Below, in pieces: positions 47,101 through 59,752 of a stretch of DNA of 64,000 nt (positions are counted from its first letter, which is position 1; every line of letters begins with the position of its first letter). The notes below the pieces were generated by a model. That model was not told the origin of the DNA, made no database searches, and saw nothing but the letters and a program-made list of their open reading frames with translations. This DNA is from Asterias rubens. Its lineage: Eukaryota; Echinodermata; Asteroidea; Forcipulatida; Asteriidae. The translations under genes and the position numbers were made by a program. The stretch spans positions 806,001 through 870,000 of the forward strand of contig NC_047063.1 of the NCBI RefSeq assembly GCF_902459465.1, written 5' to 3'.

Positions 47101-50100
47101 TTTCATGAACCAATGTACCTGATAATATTTCAATGTCTTTTTATTATCATAGATTTTGATCGCCACAAACCAGGTCGGACATAACCTTCGCCTTCATAAG
47201 GACATGGAATGTGCATACTTCACCACCATGCTCTCAGCCTTGTTCCTTCATATGTCACAGCTGGTTGAATTAGACTTCCCACAAGTAAGTGGCCCCTCTC
47301 CAGTTAATAATAAAGCTTTCTTTGAAACCCTTAAAGGCAAAGGATACCTTTGGAATTTTCAACCGGTCGATTGTTTTAATCAGGATTTATAGGAATAATA
47401 TAATAACAACAACAATAATATCCAAGTCTTATATAGCGCGCGTATCTACTAAACAAGGTACTCAAGGCACTGAGTTTATATACAAACTTTCAGAAAGATA
47501 GCTTGTTGCAATGATGAATTTTGAGATCCAATTATTTAGCACCTTATGAGGATTTACACGGTGCTATGGCGCATACAGCAGCCACAGCCAGGAACACCGG
47601 GTGAACCCCTTCTCTTTTAGAAAAGTGCACTGTGTTCTTTTACATGCATTACACAACACTTAACGTCCCATCCAAAGGACGAAGCAATGGTTTAAAGTGT
47701 CTTGCTTAAAGACACAAGTGTCATGGCTGGGGATTCGAACCCACACTCTGCTGATCACATGGAGCTACACAATAAAACTAACCTATGGATTTTTTTGTTT
47801 TCAAACGGTGGTAGCATTTGAGATATCGCCAACAATTGGAGGGGTAATTGGAATGCAAATTATGAGAACCTTTCATGCAGCAAAGTTTCCCAAATTGAAA
47901 TTTTGTTCCCGCTCTAAACCACATTACTTTAAAGGGAATTTGTTTAAATAAAATGTTACAATTGTCAAAAGCAGCAGTGAAGTTCTACCAAGGAATTTTT
48001 TTCTGATCCTCATTTCTTGGGAGGAATAATTACCAAAGCAGGAATAATCCCAGGACTTACAAATGAAAGAATTATAACAATCGAACGGTTCCAAAAAACA
48101 AAGGTACAAAATACCTTTAACAACAGCATGGGGGAATTCAATATTAATATTTTCCTTCTCCTTTTTTCTACCAAAGCGTGTTCGTGTCGTTGAGGAAAAA
48201 GCAATGGAACTCCGTCGACCAAAGGAGGAAAAAATCCTGAAACTTCTGTCCTACAAGAAGGAGTTTCAAGTGATTGCAACGAGAGCCAAGTCACCGAGTC
48301 TATTGGCAATTCCACTGACTGTTCCACTCAGAATTACTGTTATTCCCTTCAAGGTAAGGGGTAGATTTTAAGGCAAGGTTGATTGAAATGAGGGCAAAGT
48401 TACCAATGGTTTGGGTAAACCTATATAGCCCAATTTGGGTCCAATCAACTCTGCTAGAATACAGAGTGGATTGGACCTAAAATCCCGGCCATATCTTGTT
48501 GGGCCCCCCTGCCCCCTTTCAATGTGGGGTTCTCATTGTTAAACAGTCGTCTTTTGCGTTCCAGTCAACATTGAGCGTGAAAAGGGGGACGGGGGAGAGA
48601 GTGTTCATTGTCCGGGGAAGTGGACGGGGGTGTCCCAAGCATTTTGGCCGGGATTGAAGCCCCATTGGGTAAAATGTTGTGCAAATTGGCTTGGTACAGT
48701 TGCCTTGCAAGTAGGGGAGACACATGTGGTTTAGTCTCAGGTAGCTTGGTTTGGAGGCAGGGACAGGGGGAGGGGGGCATCTGTGGGTGAAAAAACAAGG
48801 ATAATCAGGGTCTCCAAATGTCCCCTTTCTACTTTGAAATTGTTTAACGTTGTCTTGAGGTTGGCGCTTGTATAACCTTTTCAATCAGTGAACTCTAGTT
48901 TGTAAATATCAATCACTTGTCTGGGTGTAAAGAAAGGGGGGAAAAAAAGGTATGGGTTGCTGTAAAACGGGCCTAACATGCACTAGTGAATATAGTGGCA
49001 TTGCCAAATGTACAAGCTGCAAAAATGAGCATTGTCTGGATACTTGATAAAAGAACTATTCCAGGGCTGGTTTCTTTTACATGTATTTTCCATAACATTG
49101 TTCCTTTGAAATCTCATTGGAGGGTCAAAGGACAAGGGCATGTTGCCAATAAACACACCTCTGCCTTTTGTACTACGTGTAACAGAGGGGTAATGTTTTT
49201 TTGTTTTTTTGCCGTGTGAACTTGGCTTTGGGAAAGTGATTCTAAATCTCCTACGTACTTTCCATTGGTGAACTTTTAGATTTGGGACTCAGTTTTTATG
49301 TTAAGGAACAAATCACAATTTTTTTGTTTTAAATGTTTCTAATAATAAAACGAAAACCCCCCAAAATAATTGGTGGTCCATTTATATTATTTATTAAGAT
49401 AGGTTGTTTTCTATTGCCAGTAAACGTGTGATGAGTTACATTATGATTTTAAGGAACTATTACAGAATCATTACAGAGCTGACAATATAGTCATGGACAG
49501 AGTTTATGGTTTGTGTGATTCTCGTGTTTAGGACAAATCATACAATTAAATAAATAAATCATACCTATAATAAAAATGAAAAATTTACAAAGTACAATTA
49601 TAGGAGTCATTATGATAGGTTGTTTTCCAGTAAACAGGTGATTTGAATTATCACTGTTTAAAGGTATTTCTACAGAAACAGAGTTTACAAAATAGTCATA
49701 GACAGCATTTATGTTTTGTGTGAATAACCATTACATGACATAACAAGTCTGTAAACATTTAGGCTAAATCAGTCACGATCATGAGCTAGTTTTTAGAAAC
49801 CATGCACAATTTCCAGCATGCAAACAAATTGTCATTTAACTTTGTTGCAGCAATCGAAACCAATTTTTTTCCTCGAGTATGACTTTGTTTCAGAAGGAAA
49901 TATCTCACTGGAAAAATTATTCTCGTGTAAACTTCACAATCAGTACAAGCTTTCAGGCTATAAACAATGGAGGTTTGTATCCTTGCCCAAATGGCTTTGT
50001 GTAATTTTTTCTCATAGGCAATTTTTAGTTTTTTTATTAATCATTTTCATTGCCTGTTGTCAGTGTTTTATTAAATAATTTCTCTGGATTTGGTTTACTG

Positions 50101-50632
50101 TGTATATTCTTGTTCTTCAGTGTGATCGTTTGGGGACTGGGAGTATCTTGAATAAATTAAGCTAGCTTTAAATCAAAAGAAAAAACCCAAACTATTATAA
50201 CAAATAAATGGATAAATTCCAGAAAAAATTTGAAAATTGCTCCTATAGTTTGTTTCAGGTAATTTTTGTGAAAGTTCCAACTGACAACACAGAGCTAGAT
50301 TATGTGGAATTTACCAAAATCAAAATACAAAACAAACAAAAACAAAAAAAATAACTGAATAATGTAAGACAACACACTTCAATCTATAATGCTTTTGACT
50401 TAAGAGTCAAGAGAGTAAAGTGAAAGGGCTATTGAGATATCAGTTTTGGTTTCGTATTTTTCCAGTTCTCTTATAATTATTTTCTTTGCTAAACCTGGTT
50501 TTGTTTATTTCATACTTTTCTATCTTCTTGTGGACTGAATTGGAGGATTTCAGAAAATAAGAGTTTTAAGTATTGTTTGAAGTTTTGCATGGTGTGGACA
50601 AAAAGGAAGAGGTTATAAATAGTAAACTTGCA

Positions 50633-50666
<34 letters not shown>

Positions 50667-53600
50667 GACTTGTAATGCGCACATATCCACCCTGCTGGGT
50701 GTTCAAGGCGCAGACAAGGAGCAGAACAGACAAGGCGCAGTACAATCGTGTGTAAATCTATACGAACAGTATACTCATGCTTGTCTTCAGGAGAATGATG
50801 ATTATACTGTCTGAAACTTCAAGACCACACTCGGCTCTTTTCAGAGCCAACACTCCCATAGAAGGGAACCAACACCCCCACTAAAGAGATTACTTTTTTA
50901 AATATTTTTTTATATTTTTTAAGTTTCTTCTTTTTTAAGTATGCACTAGTACCTAGATGTAATTTATGATCTGCTCTTTTGTTAAGGAGAAACACACGAA
51001 GAGGTGCCTCCCGCCCCTGTTCCTTACCCTTAACCTAACCTGGGGATATACAGAGGTGGGTCGACCAGAGCTGCCTACCAAAATGAAAGGCATTACTCAA
51101 CCATTACCAGAAGTCATTCATGCATGGCTGGACAGCTATGAAGGTATGGAATGGAATGAGGGACAGAGGGGTGACTTTAAAGGCATTGGACACTATTGGT
51201 AACTACTCAATATAATTGTTAGCATAAAACTTTACTTGGTAACAAGCAATGGAGATCTGTTGATAGTATAAAACATTGTGAGAAATGGCTCCCTCTGAAG
51301 TAATGTAGTTTTCGAGACAGAATTAATTTTCTGCAACTTTGATTTTGAGACCTAAGAATTAGATTTGTCTTCCATTTTTATCTCGGAACTTCGACATCCA
51401 GTTGATCTAATTTGAGTCAAATTTTCAAAAGGTTTATTACTTTGTGCATATGTTGAGATACACCAAGTGAGAATACTGGTCATTGACAATTACCAATAGG
51501 TTCCAGTGCCTTCAAGACAAACAATGTACAATCTCTGTATCCGCAAACATTTGATAAAATTACAAAATCATAAGCCGTTAGGAAATGATGTGCATAGTGA
51601 ATGAGGAGAAAGAAATTGCACAAAAAGCCTACAGGAGAGCTACCAAACTGGTACCACAATTGAAAGAACTTGTACCCATTAGATTGAAGAAGATTAAGAG
51701 GCGACTTGATTGTCTAAGCTGGTCAAGGGATTAGATTAAGTAGACGTCAGCACATTTTCAAGATACCCAAGAACAAAAGCACAAGGGGTCATAAAAGCTA
51801 TTAGCCAACTTTCAACAAGAAAATTGAATATAAATGTTTTCTCTCAGCCATCACAAAGACTTGAACAGTCTACCGCAGAAAATTGTAAATGAAAACAGTA
51901 AGAAAGATATTAGAAGCCTACTGGAAGAACACATATGATGATAAGGGGTCTTAAAGGCAGAAGAAGCAACATCTCACATTGGAAGTGGACCAAATTTCAT
52001 AAAACTGCTGTTAGCACAACGAATATGCTTACTTGAATAAGGTTAACAAAATAAAACACAGAGTTGCATCATCTTTGACTGGTATGCTGATTATTTTTGC
52101 TAAGCAGATAGCAGAAAATTTGTCAGTATTATTTTCTGCCTAAGCAAATTGCCCCTGGGGGTAGGAATATTCTGTTAAAAAAACACTATTTTGATACTTG
52201 ATTTTTTTCTCTGTGAATAACTAGGGAAAGAGCATTGTTGCGCTACTGCTAAGGTCTCCAAAACGGACATGGAGAGAGAGCTGAAAGAATTGACTTACTA
52301 CAACAAGGATTTGTCGGATAGACTGTCTAACTTGAACAGCACCATGAAACCCTCTGTCCCATCTCGTGAAAGTACATTGCCTGCCCCACCTCGCCCACCC
52401 AAGCCCAAAACAACTACGCCCAAGCCAACCCCACGTAAAAAACCAACCATGGGCCAAAAGGTGCTCCCATCACCTACTGAGAAACCTAAGTCTGCACCTC
52501 CCATCATTGCCAAGAAACACGTTCAAAAGTTTGTGATGCCAGATAAGAGCGGTGGTGATGGATATGAAGTACCACAAATTTTTCCTGAGAGGTAAGTATT
52601 CCCTGAAGAGTTAACAAATTGTGTCTTTATTTCCCAAGAAATGCAAGCCTAGACAAATAATACAACAAAATAAAAACTAACATCAGACATTGCAAATGGA
52701 CAAACTCAAAGTCAAATTATCAACAAATCGTCAACAAAAGCATAACCACTGTTAATTTTATTGAAGCTGTACCTCATCTAGATTCACATACTGTGAGGCT
52801 ACCTACAGTAGTGCCAGGCTTTTTAAATAGCTTCTATACAAAGAATGTAAGCAAAACCAGCATTTTACCTTATCTTGATTCAAAGAAAGTATTTGAGCAA
52901 ACCAACATCAAAACATTGCCAACATCAACACATTATACCTTGATTCAAAGAGAGTAAACATGAAATTCCAATATCACACAATCAAAAATCGCTAGAGCTA
53001 AACAGTGATTGAAATGGGAAGATGCCATTCCTCTGAGTTTGCAATGTTAATTACACTATTAGACCTCATCTTTACAATTTAATTTGATTTCTTCTTTGCA
53101 GTGGCGATGAGGAACAAGAGGATGATTACGAAGAGGTTCCAGACCTCACGTCCACCTCCAAAGACCTGGAAAAAAGCACCGTCAGTGAACTCAAAAAAAT
53201 ACTACAACAAAAAGAGAAGGTAAATGCTCTCTCCCTTAGTGAATGGCTGTGGATAATAGTTATGGCTGTGACTGGAACTGCTCAACAGACTGTGGTAGTC
53301 TTACACTTGTATAGAAAACGAGAACAGCTCAAATAAAGACTGTATTTTCGTATGGAATCAATGTTCTTTTCACACTAAATTTGTACCAAGTTCTTGAAAA
53401 TCTTATGTCCGTAGCAATTTGTTTAGCCCTCACATTGTAGTGGCCTTCTGGCCAATTGTGATGCTGTATTTTTTTTTAATGCAATAATTTGTATTAGCCA
53501 TACAAATAACTATGTTAAAATCCAAAGAATTCACACCCAAGTAAAAAAAATTCAATGGTTGGGATCAACTAGGACCCGGAAGTTCAATGTGCATGAGACT

Positions 53601-55100
53601 TACACAGTCTAGTACAACAAGGAAGTTGTTGAAAACATCACGCTGTAGAATGCCTGATTTTAACCAAACTTTCATTTCCCCAAGGCAAAATAAACACACT
53701 GAATACAAGCTTTTACAATAGAGTAAGGACAAATTTTGAAAAGGAAGCATTTCTAAACAAAACATAATACAAAATTAGAATGTTTTTTGATAGCCTGGAT
53801 TAGGCTCAGGGAAATTACTTAACGCTATCTTCTTAATGGCTTGTACACCTTTCAATGTCCAAGTCAGACTTGCCAACAGCCCAACACAACTGTGATTTTA
53901 TTTCAATTTTAAAGCATTAAATCTCCTCCTCTTCTCCTGTCCCATCACACCAGTACCCAAGTTCATGGAGCTGCTTAAGCAAACAAAATAAGCCAAGTAC
54001 AAAAAATAAAGTTAACCGGAATAAGGTTTACAGGCCAAAATACCACGTCTGGTCACATGTACACATTTGTGACTGGTGCTCATTATGGCTAAGCAGGGAT
54101 TCTTATAGCAGTTTTTTTGTGTTTAAGCAGCTCATGGGTCCAGATTGTTTGGATGATAAGATTGGAATGGCTAACCCAGTGATAAGCAGTAGCTATTTTT
54201 GGCATACCAGCCATACCCAGTCTTTCCGAGTTCTTCGCTTCGGGTAGTTGAAAGGAATTTTTGGACTGGAAGGTTTAAATCTTTCGTCTTTTGTCTTACA
54301 GGTGATTGGAAATTTAAGGGACCAAAATGAAAACCTCATGGACACCTGCAAGGTTTGTAGAAACCAATGATAAGTAGGGTAGGGCGATATGATTGCTAGG
54401 GACCATGATCATAAGAAGTACCTCATAGAAAAATACTAGACTGGCCAAAGGTCTAGAAGTATTTCAAGACCTGGTGTCTAAGGCCCATTTTGAAAGCCTT
54501 GTACCCAAACGCACACAGGTCAAAATCACTGAAAAAGCTGAGCTGGAGTCCAAACCGAAGCCTCCGGTTGGAAAAAGGTCAAAGTCATGTTAATATTTCC
54601 AAATGTGATCCCCACACACCACTATCACCAGACGCATACTTTTCATGCGGCTTTTTCACACTTTTTTGCCCCTGTGCTTTTTACAGAACCTCGAAGAAGA
54701 AAAGGAGAAAATACGACAGACTAGTCTACAACATGTTGAAGAAATCAACCGCCTCCAGTGTGAAATCGACCGCCTACTCTCCGTGGCCGACCAAGACATT
54801 TACGACACCATATCCCCATCAGAGCGCCCGCTACCCAGCCTCCCGCAGGGCTCGAGCATCTACACCACTCCAGACACGCTGATGGTACAGAGGGCGTGCC
54901 TGTCCCGCACCGACATCGAAGGTGTGGCTGATGTTTTACGGTCCCTGAACCTCAGCCGCTACATCGAAAAGTTCAAGGAGGAAAGTGTTGACGGTCCATT
55001 GCTGGTGACTTTGGAAGATGGAGAACTGAAGGATGACTTGGGGATGACAGGGCTTCATGCTCGCAAGTTGTTATTAGAAATAAAGAAACGAATCAAATAA
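44183..55100 (+). CDS. CABIT-SAM adaptor protein (GAREM/THEMIS-type), 683 aa
   Basis: Exons 44183-44633, 46555-46739, 47153-47284, 48177-48353, 50987-51143, 52225-52591, 53102-53219, 54302-54352 and 54687-55100. All splice sites are GT/AG, the phases chain, and the sum is 2,052 nt. Residues about 50-365 read as one CABIT domain (DALTELPLLVQVKEALEVEG, KGEMLMLHFI, KVQ-like core). About 380-405 are a short coil, and 410-460 are proline-rich with PAPPRPPKPK, a likely SH3 ligand. Tyrosine motifs GYEVP, DYEEVP, DIYDTI and SIYTTP could dock SH2 proteins. About 505-580 are coiled coil. 618-683 are a SAM domain (DVLRSLNLSRYIEKFKEE, LKDDLGMTGLHARKLLLEI). By family this is a receptor-proximal ERK/Grb2 adaptor. 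The start is the first ATG in frame. An acceptor-like cctcag at 44,165-44,170 suggests an upstream 5' UTR exon, and more N-terminal coding sequence cannot be ruled out. Confidence 0.85.
44634..46554. other. Intron 1 of the CABIT-SAM gene
   Basis: 1.9 kb, AT-rich. It contains a 46-bp near-perfect tandem duplication at about 44,993-45,068 (ttgctttc(g/a)gaactctttt) and a short doubled block (aatcccctaggaca) at about 46,248-46,276. No gene is seen. Confidence 0.6.
44993..45068 (+). repeat. Short tandem duplication
   Basis: Two units of about 38 bp beginning ttgctttc and ending caattaaaaa, differing at two or three bases. Confidence 0.75.
47400..47765 (-). mobile_element. tRNA-derived SINE (reverse orientation)
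   Basis: Read on the minus strand it has a tRNA-like head with gtgggttcgaatcccc (B box). The body has ttgcttcgtcctttggatgg and gggacgttaag. A gcgcgctatataagac block comes next, and the tail is made of ATT/TTG trinucleotides. This is a full-length or near full-length SINE in an intron of the CABIT-SAM gene, sharing the head type of the plexin-intron SINE. Confidence 0.75.
48354..50986. other. Intron 4 of the CABIT-SAM gene
   Basis: 2.6 kb. The block 48,480-48,830 is rich in G-runs on the plus strand. 49,380-49,720 holds two related blocks (gataggttgttttc...ccagtaaac) about 230 bp apart. A truncated SINE tail starts at 50,636. I found no additional exon with matching phases. Confidence 0.5.
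50636..50760 (-). mobile_element. Truncated SINE 3' end with (AAT)n tail
   Basis: An (ATA/TAA)n run of about 33 bp (50,636-50,667) is followed by agacttgtaatgcgcacat. In reverse orientation this is the GCGCATTACAAGTCTTATTATT end typical of the SINEs elsewhere in the window. The head is missing. Confidence 0.55.
51177..51515. mobile_element. MITE with TTTAAAGGCATTGGACACTATTGG-like ends
   Basis: The left end tttaaaggcattggacac and the right end gttccagtgccttcaa are inverted matches, and the inner attggtaactac matches gacaattaccaata. About 340 bp, intronic, with no coding capacity. Related copies are at 43,460-43,852 and 59,753-60,146. Confidence 0.75.
51600..51938 (+). pseudogene. Remnant of a non-LTR retrotransposon reverse transcriptase (C-terminal end)
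   Basis: The conceptual frame shows YRRATKLVPQLKEL, then RLDCLSW, and after frame changes LNSLPQKIVNENS followed by a terminal TGA near 51,936. These are the ordered C-terminal landmarks of LINE reverse transcriptases (Q-R-R-A-T-K-x-V-P ... W-N-S-L-P). Stops and frameshifts interrupt it. It lies in an intron of the CABIT-SAM gene directly after a MITE. Confidence 0.6.
51986..52158. mobile_element. Possible decayed MITE of the agcagctc/cttaagca type
   Basis: gaccaaatttcataaaactgctgttagca at the left, with tgctaagcaga and gcctaagcaaattgcccc at the right, recall the CAGGGCCC family at 29,717, but the terminal match is poor. Confidence 0.35.
53955..54142. mobile_element. MITE of the agctgcttaagc family
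   Basis: The left end acccaagttcatggagctgcttaagc is the inverse of gtttaagcagctcatgggtcc at the right. The interior has aggccaaaataccacg and ctaagcaggga. It is intronic in the CABIT-SAM gene. Confidence 0.65.
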
Positions 55101-55364
55101 GAAGAGAGACAGCTACTGTTATGGTTTTCCCCAACAAATTTCAAAGTAAACTTTTTGCAAACTACAGATGTTTTCAACCACTGTTGTATTTAAGGGAATC
55201 ACATGATCCGAGTCATGTCAGGAAATGAGACTTGACTCAATGGTTTACATTATGGGAACATTTTATCCATATATCAGTACCTAAGCCATTATTCAATACA
55301 ACATGTATGTAGAAAACTTAGTTAGCATGCGATACATTTACTAACAGAAAACATGGGCTTTCTC

Positions 55365-55860
55365 AAACATCGACTTAATATCTCTAACATTGACTTACTA
55401 ATATCTCGAACAGTGACTTAAAGCCATTGGACCCTTTCGGTACAGAAAAAAAATAAAAGTTCACAGATTTACAAATAACTTGCAGGGTTTACAGAAGGTA
55501 GTGGTGGAAGACTTCTCTTGAAATATTATTCCATGAAATGCTTTACTTTTTGAGAAAACGGTAAAACAATATAAATTCTTGTTAACTAGAATTACGGATT
55601 TGTTATAAACACATGTCATGACACGGCGAAACGCGCGAAAACAGGAGTGGGTTTTCCCGTTATTTTCTCCCGACTCCGATGTCCGATTGAGCCTAAATTT
55701 CCACAGGTTTGTTATTTTATATAGAAGTTGTGATACACGAAGTGTGGGCCTTGGACAATACTGTTTCCAAAAAAGGTCCAATGGCTTTAACTATCTCAAA
55801 CAGTGTCTTACTATTTCAAAAAGTGACTTACTATCTCAGCAGTGACTTTTACTATTGTCC
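55365..55860. repeat. About 21-bp degenerate tandem repeat interrupted by a MITE
   Basis: Units like acttactaatatctcgaacagtg occur two to three times before 55,428 and three times after 55,790 (actatctcaaacagtgtctt, actatttcaaaaagtgactt, actatctcagcagtgactt). The element between is described separately. Confidence 0.65.
55428..55790. mobile_element. MITE with TTAAAGCCATTGGACC ends
   Basis: The left end ttaaagccattggacc is a perfect 16-bp inverse of the right end ggtccaatggctttaa. The element is about 363 bp. The interior contains atgtcatgacacggcgaaacg and gggttttcccgttattttctc. It is non-coding. Confidence 0.8.
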
Positions 55861-56549
55861 TCGTGAGTCCATGACATGGCCAAAGACTACAGGTTTTTCT
55901 GTTTTTATAATTGAACATAACTTGGTGAATTAGAGTTGTACATTTCATTGGAGACATTAATGTTAAGTGTTTGATATTTTTGCTGTACATATTAATGGCA
56001 ACTTGCTATAAAGCAATGTACAATCCAGGACTTCCTAAAAAATTGTATCCTGTTTTGATTATATTTTTTTTCAACATAGTTACTCAGAAGAGATTAATAT
56101 TCAGCAATGATGTTTGGAAGGTGTGGGGGGGGGGGGGTACACAGAAAATAAATTAGTGTAAGACGACAGTGTTTTAGCAGTGTGACATAAATTTTTTTAA
56201 ACATGTCAGTAACTGTTGGGCAAGACTGTTTTTATTCAAGGTAAACCGCAGATATTCCACTTTACGAATAAACACAGGTTTCCTGTCGGACCATAATGTA
56301 AAATAATTTAGCAGGGAAAAACCAACAAGGATTAAGTCTTGCAGATGAGGTAAATAGAAAGTAGCTCTGTATCTATTAATGTACATTGTTTTATTATTTG
56401 GGTCAAACCTCTAGTGTTTTATTAAGATTTGCTGCTACATACAATGGTGTAAAGTGAAAGTGCATCTAATTTTTACAAGTCACATAAAATCAGCCTCGGC
56501 GTCGGGGGGGGGGGGGGGGGTAGCATGTTTGTTTATCTACACTACCTCT

Positions 56550-56695
56550 GATTTCACGAAACGCTGGGATTAATCCCAACTCAAGTTAGGACAAGTTACG
56601 TGTCCTAACTTACGATGGTTCAATGCGTCCTAACATCTACTGATATGGAACTAAACTTGTCCCAAGTCCTAAGATTAATAATCCCAAGTTAGAAT
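56550..56695. mobile_element. Decayed inverted-repeat element
   Basis: gatttcacgaaacgctggga and gggattaatcccaactcaagttagg at the left, with cctaagattaataatcccaagttag at the right, resemble the GGTCGATTTC family at 13,856 in style. The ends are eroded. Confidence 0.4.
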
Positions 56696-59600
56696 TCGAT
56701 GGCAGAACACTTTTGTAAACTTTTTCAGATAAGCATGTTTGGAACATAGCCTCAAGACAATTACATTGCATTAATTTAAATGGGTGATAGTATTATGTAT
56801 TTCAACAACAGACTGTATTTAGTTAAGGCTGAACACAAACTTTATTACAGCAAAAAATATTAAATAATGAATTGTTTTGTTTATGTACACAGAATTCTGT
56901 TCAATACAAGAACAGTGGGTTTGGTTGTCAGTTTAACAATAGTTATCGAGGTTCCAGCACAGAGAATGTTTTCCAGAAATAAAAGCTAAAGCAATAACAA
57001 GACTTGGGAGACTTTAAACTACCCGGAATATAAATAAAATTAAAATAAACAAAAACAGAAACTCAATGTGAAACTGAAGTTTATTATCTGTATTGGCTTT
57101 AGTCACAAACCGAGTCTTAGAACAGTACAGTTCATTAAAAAAAAAATTATGGGAAATTGTTAACTATCAGTAAACAACAGGTGTTTAAAAAGAAGCTTCT
57201 AATCATGTTCTGGCAAGCTACTGAATTTTATCAAAATAGCATTAAGAAGCATGGAAATAGTCTGTTGGTGTGTATTGCTATCAACCAGGAAGTTGAAACG
57301 AGAAAAGGAAATCTAAGAAAATTAGCAGCCTAAGTAAATAAAGGGGGTACAAAGGTATTGTATTCCACAATTGAGTTCCCTATCGGTGGTGAACTTTTGA
57401 ACATGTTGAGCACAAAATAACTATGACCTTCGAAATAACAGCTTGTGAAGATCGCTAAATATTGGTTTGTTGTTGTTGTTGCCACAGGCAGAAACTAGGC
57501 ATATCTTTCGCATATGAAGCGTGTTCTTTAGGCAAGGATACATGTCTATCAAAAGGGTAACGGAATTGCCACAGTGTGTTTCCAGACTACACCATGTTGT
57601 TTCACTTACAGTGTGCCATCACATTTCCGCGCATTATAATTGCATGGTCAGTCAACCAAAAAACTGTATGTGGACTCAAACAAAAGGTGACGGCTTCATG
57701 CTGCATTTAATTCATATTTTTGTCAGAACGAAAACATGTGAGCCTTAATACAAGAATGGTTTTGTTTTGAAACAATGTGATTTTACTGAGCTATAGGCCT
57801 ACTAGCTTAAAACTGGTAAACAACATTGACTTTCATAATCCAAAATATCAATTTTGTGTTTAACCACACACTGATGTGCATTAAGCACTATATGGTAACC
57901 CCCCCCCCCCCACACTTGAGTCCAGTAAAAGTAAAAAAAAAAAGAAAATACATACTCAGTAAGCCCATTCCTCCCAATAGACCAGGCAAGTCTCGCGCAT
58001 ATCCGACCGAGAAAGCACATCAAACAAGAAACTTTATTCTTTCTGAAAACTTTGCTTTAAATTAAATTTGATGACAAAATCTGAACGACAAAAATACTCA
58101 TTACAACTTGTATTAATTCGTTATATAAATTCATTTTAGCTTTTATAACAAATACACAGATAATTTGTTAAAAATAGTGTAAGTAAAGCTCTGCCCAAAA
58201 TCTACGCCCAAATGTGAAATTACTAAAAGCTGGTTAATACGCGGACACGCGATGGTCGCGAGGGCGTCAAATTAACAATTTGATTTGGTTCTTACAGACT
58301 AGTGTTAGTACATGTAGTGTCAGTTACGGTCGTACCCTCTTCAGGTACTTGTCCATGTTGAAGTACAATTTCTTTGATTTGTTCGTATCCGAAGATCTTA
58401 TGAGATTACCAAGGTATTTCGCTTGTTGTCTTTTATTGTATACATAGGTGAAGTCAAGTGAATAAAAAACTGTTACTATCACTAGTAATAGTTGAAGCAC
58501 ACATTTATTGTGTCTAAACTTGCTAAGGAGGTGAAGCATTCACTCTTACTCTGTACCAATACATTTTTTTCTGAAGAAAATAAACACATAAACAGTACTT
58601 TTGATTTTTTGTGGGAGACATTCAAAAATATGCCAATTCCATTTTTTTTTTTTTTTTTTTACCATTGACAAATCCACATTCACTTAAAGTAAATATGGGT
58701 CAATAATCTGCAACAGGTGGAGTTTGCAGTGATTTATTTCAACAATATCTGGCGAGGTACATCACAAAATTTACAATAATTTGCATAATGAATTTGTTTA
58801 AAACACCCCTAAATTTCTACGATTATGTAAAGTATTTGGTAGACAACAGTCAAACAAAAACTGCCTGGTCCAATTTATTGATATTTCACTTAGTAAAATG
58901 TTTGAGATGACAATATTTATATAATAGGCCTACATCAGGGTTGTTATTTATTCAAAAGAAGTTCCGAGTTTCACTTCGTCCTCCCCCCCCCCCCTAAAAT
59001 AAATACTTTTCATCGGCAAATACTGATGCAAATGAGAGTTAGGAGGCCCAGAAAAGGGCAGCATACTAACTGGATAACTAATTCTTTCTCAGAAATAATT
59101 CGCGGGCCCCACAACAATGGTCTTTTCAAGACCACGCCTTTGTAATGTTGAAGCCTGCGCCAAACTGCAGCCATTATTGAAATGGGCCACAATGGAAAAT
59201 GACTAAGCATGTCTACCGCCACTACCTAGCGCCCTCAATAGTACCCCAACTGCAAGAGAAGCAGTGATTTGCCACAAACTTTCGAAGTTGATTGTGTTTT
59301 ATGCATCTTCAAAATCAGAAGAGTTTGATAGCAACTTTTCTGCCATAAACAGTTCCCTACCCTACCATGAAGAATTCAAATTACACGCTTTATACAATGG
59401 GTGGTTGGAAATCAATTGCACAAATCTCTGAATATACGAGTCGCTGGTCTAAAATTTAACCCGTTTTATTGGATTTGATTGGACCTAGAATGTATGTCTA
59501 ACCCATCAACTACAATTACAATGTATACTCAGTTTGCGAAAACACCATGTGTATATAATCTACTTTGCTGTGTAGATTTGTTTCTTCAGAACTTATCTCA

Positions 59601-59752
59601 TCTTGCTACTTGTTCTACATGGCAAGACAGTTCTCAAAGCACATATCAAACCAGCAAAATAGATATATCCACATGGTGTTAACGCAAACTGAACATACAT
59701 TGATACCTCACCATGCAATGCCTTAAGCACATAACTCTAGTTTCCCAATTAA

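Noticed and set aside
49818-50078. Extra exon of the CABIT-SAM gene
   Set aside because: There is a possible acceptor before 49,852, but no fitting donor, no CABIT similarity, and the neighbouring exons already join in phase 0.
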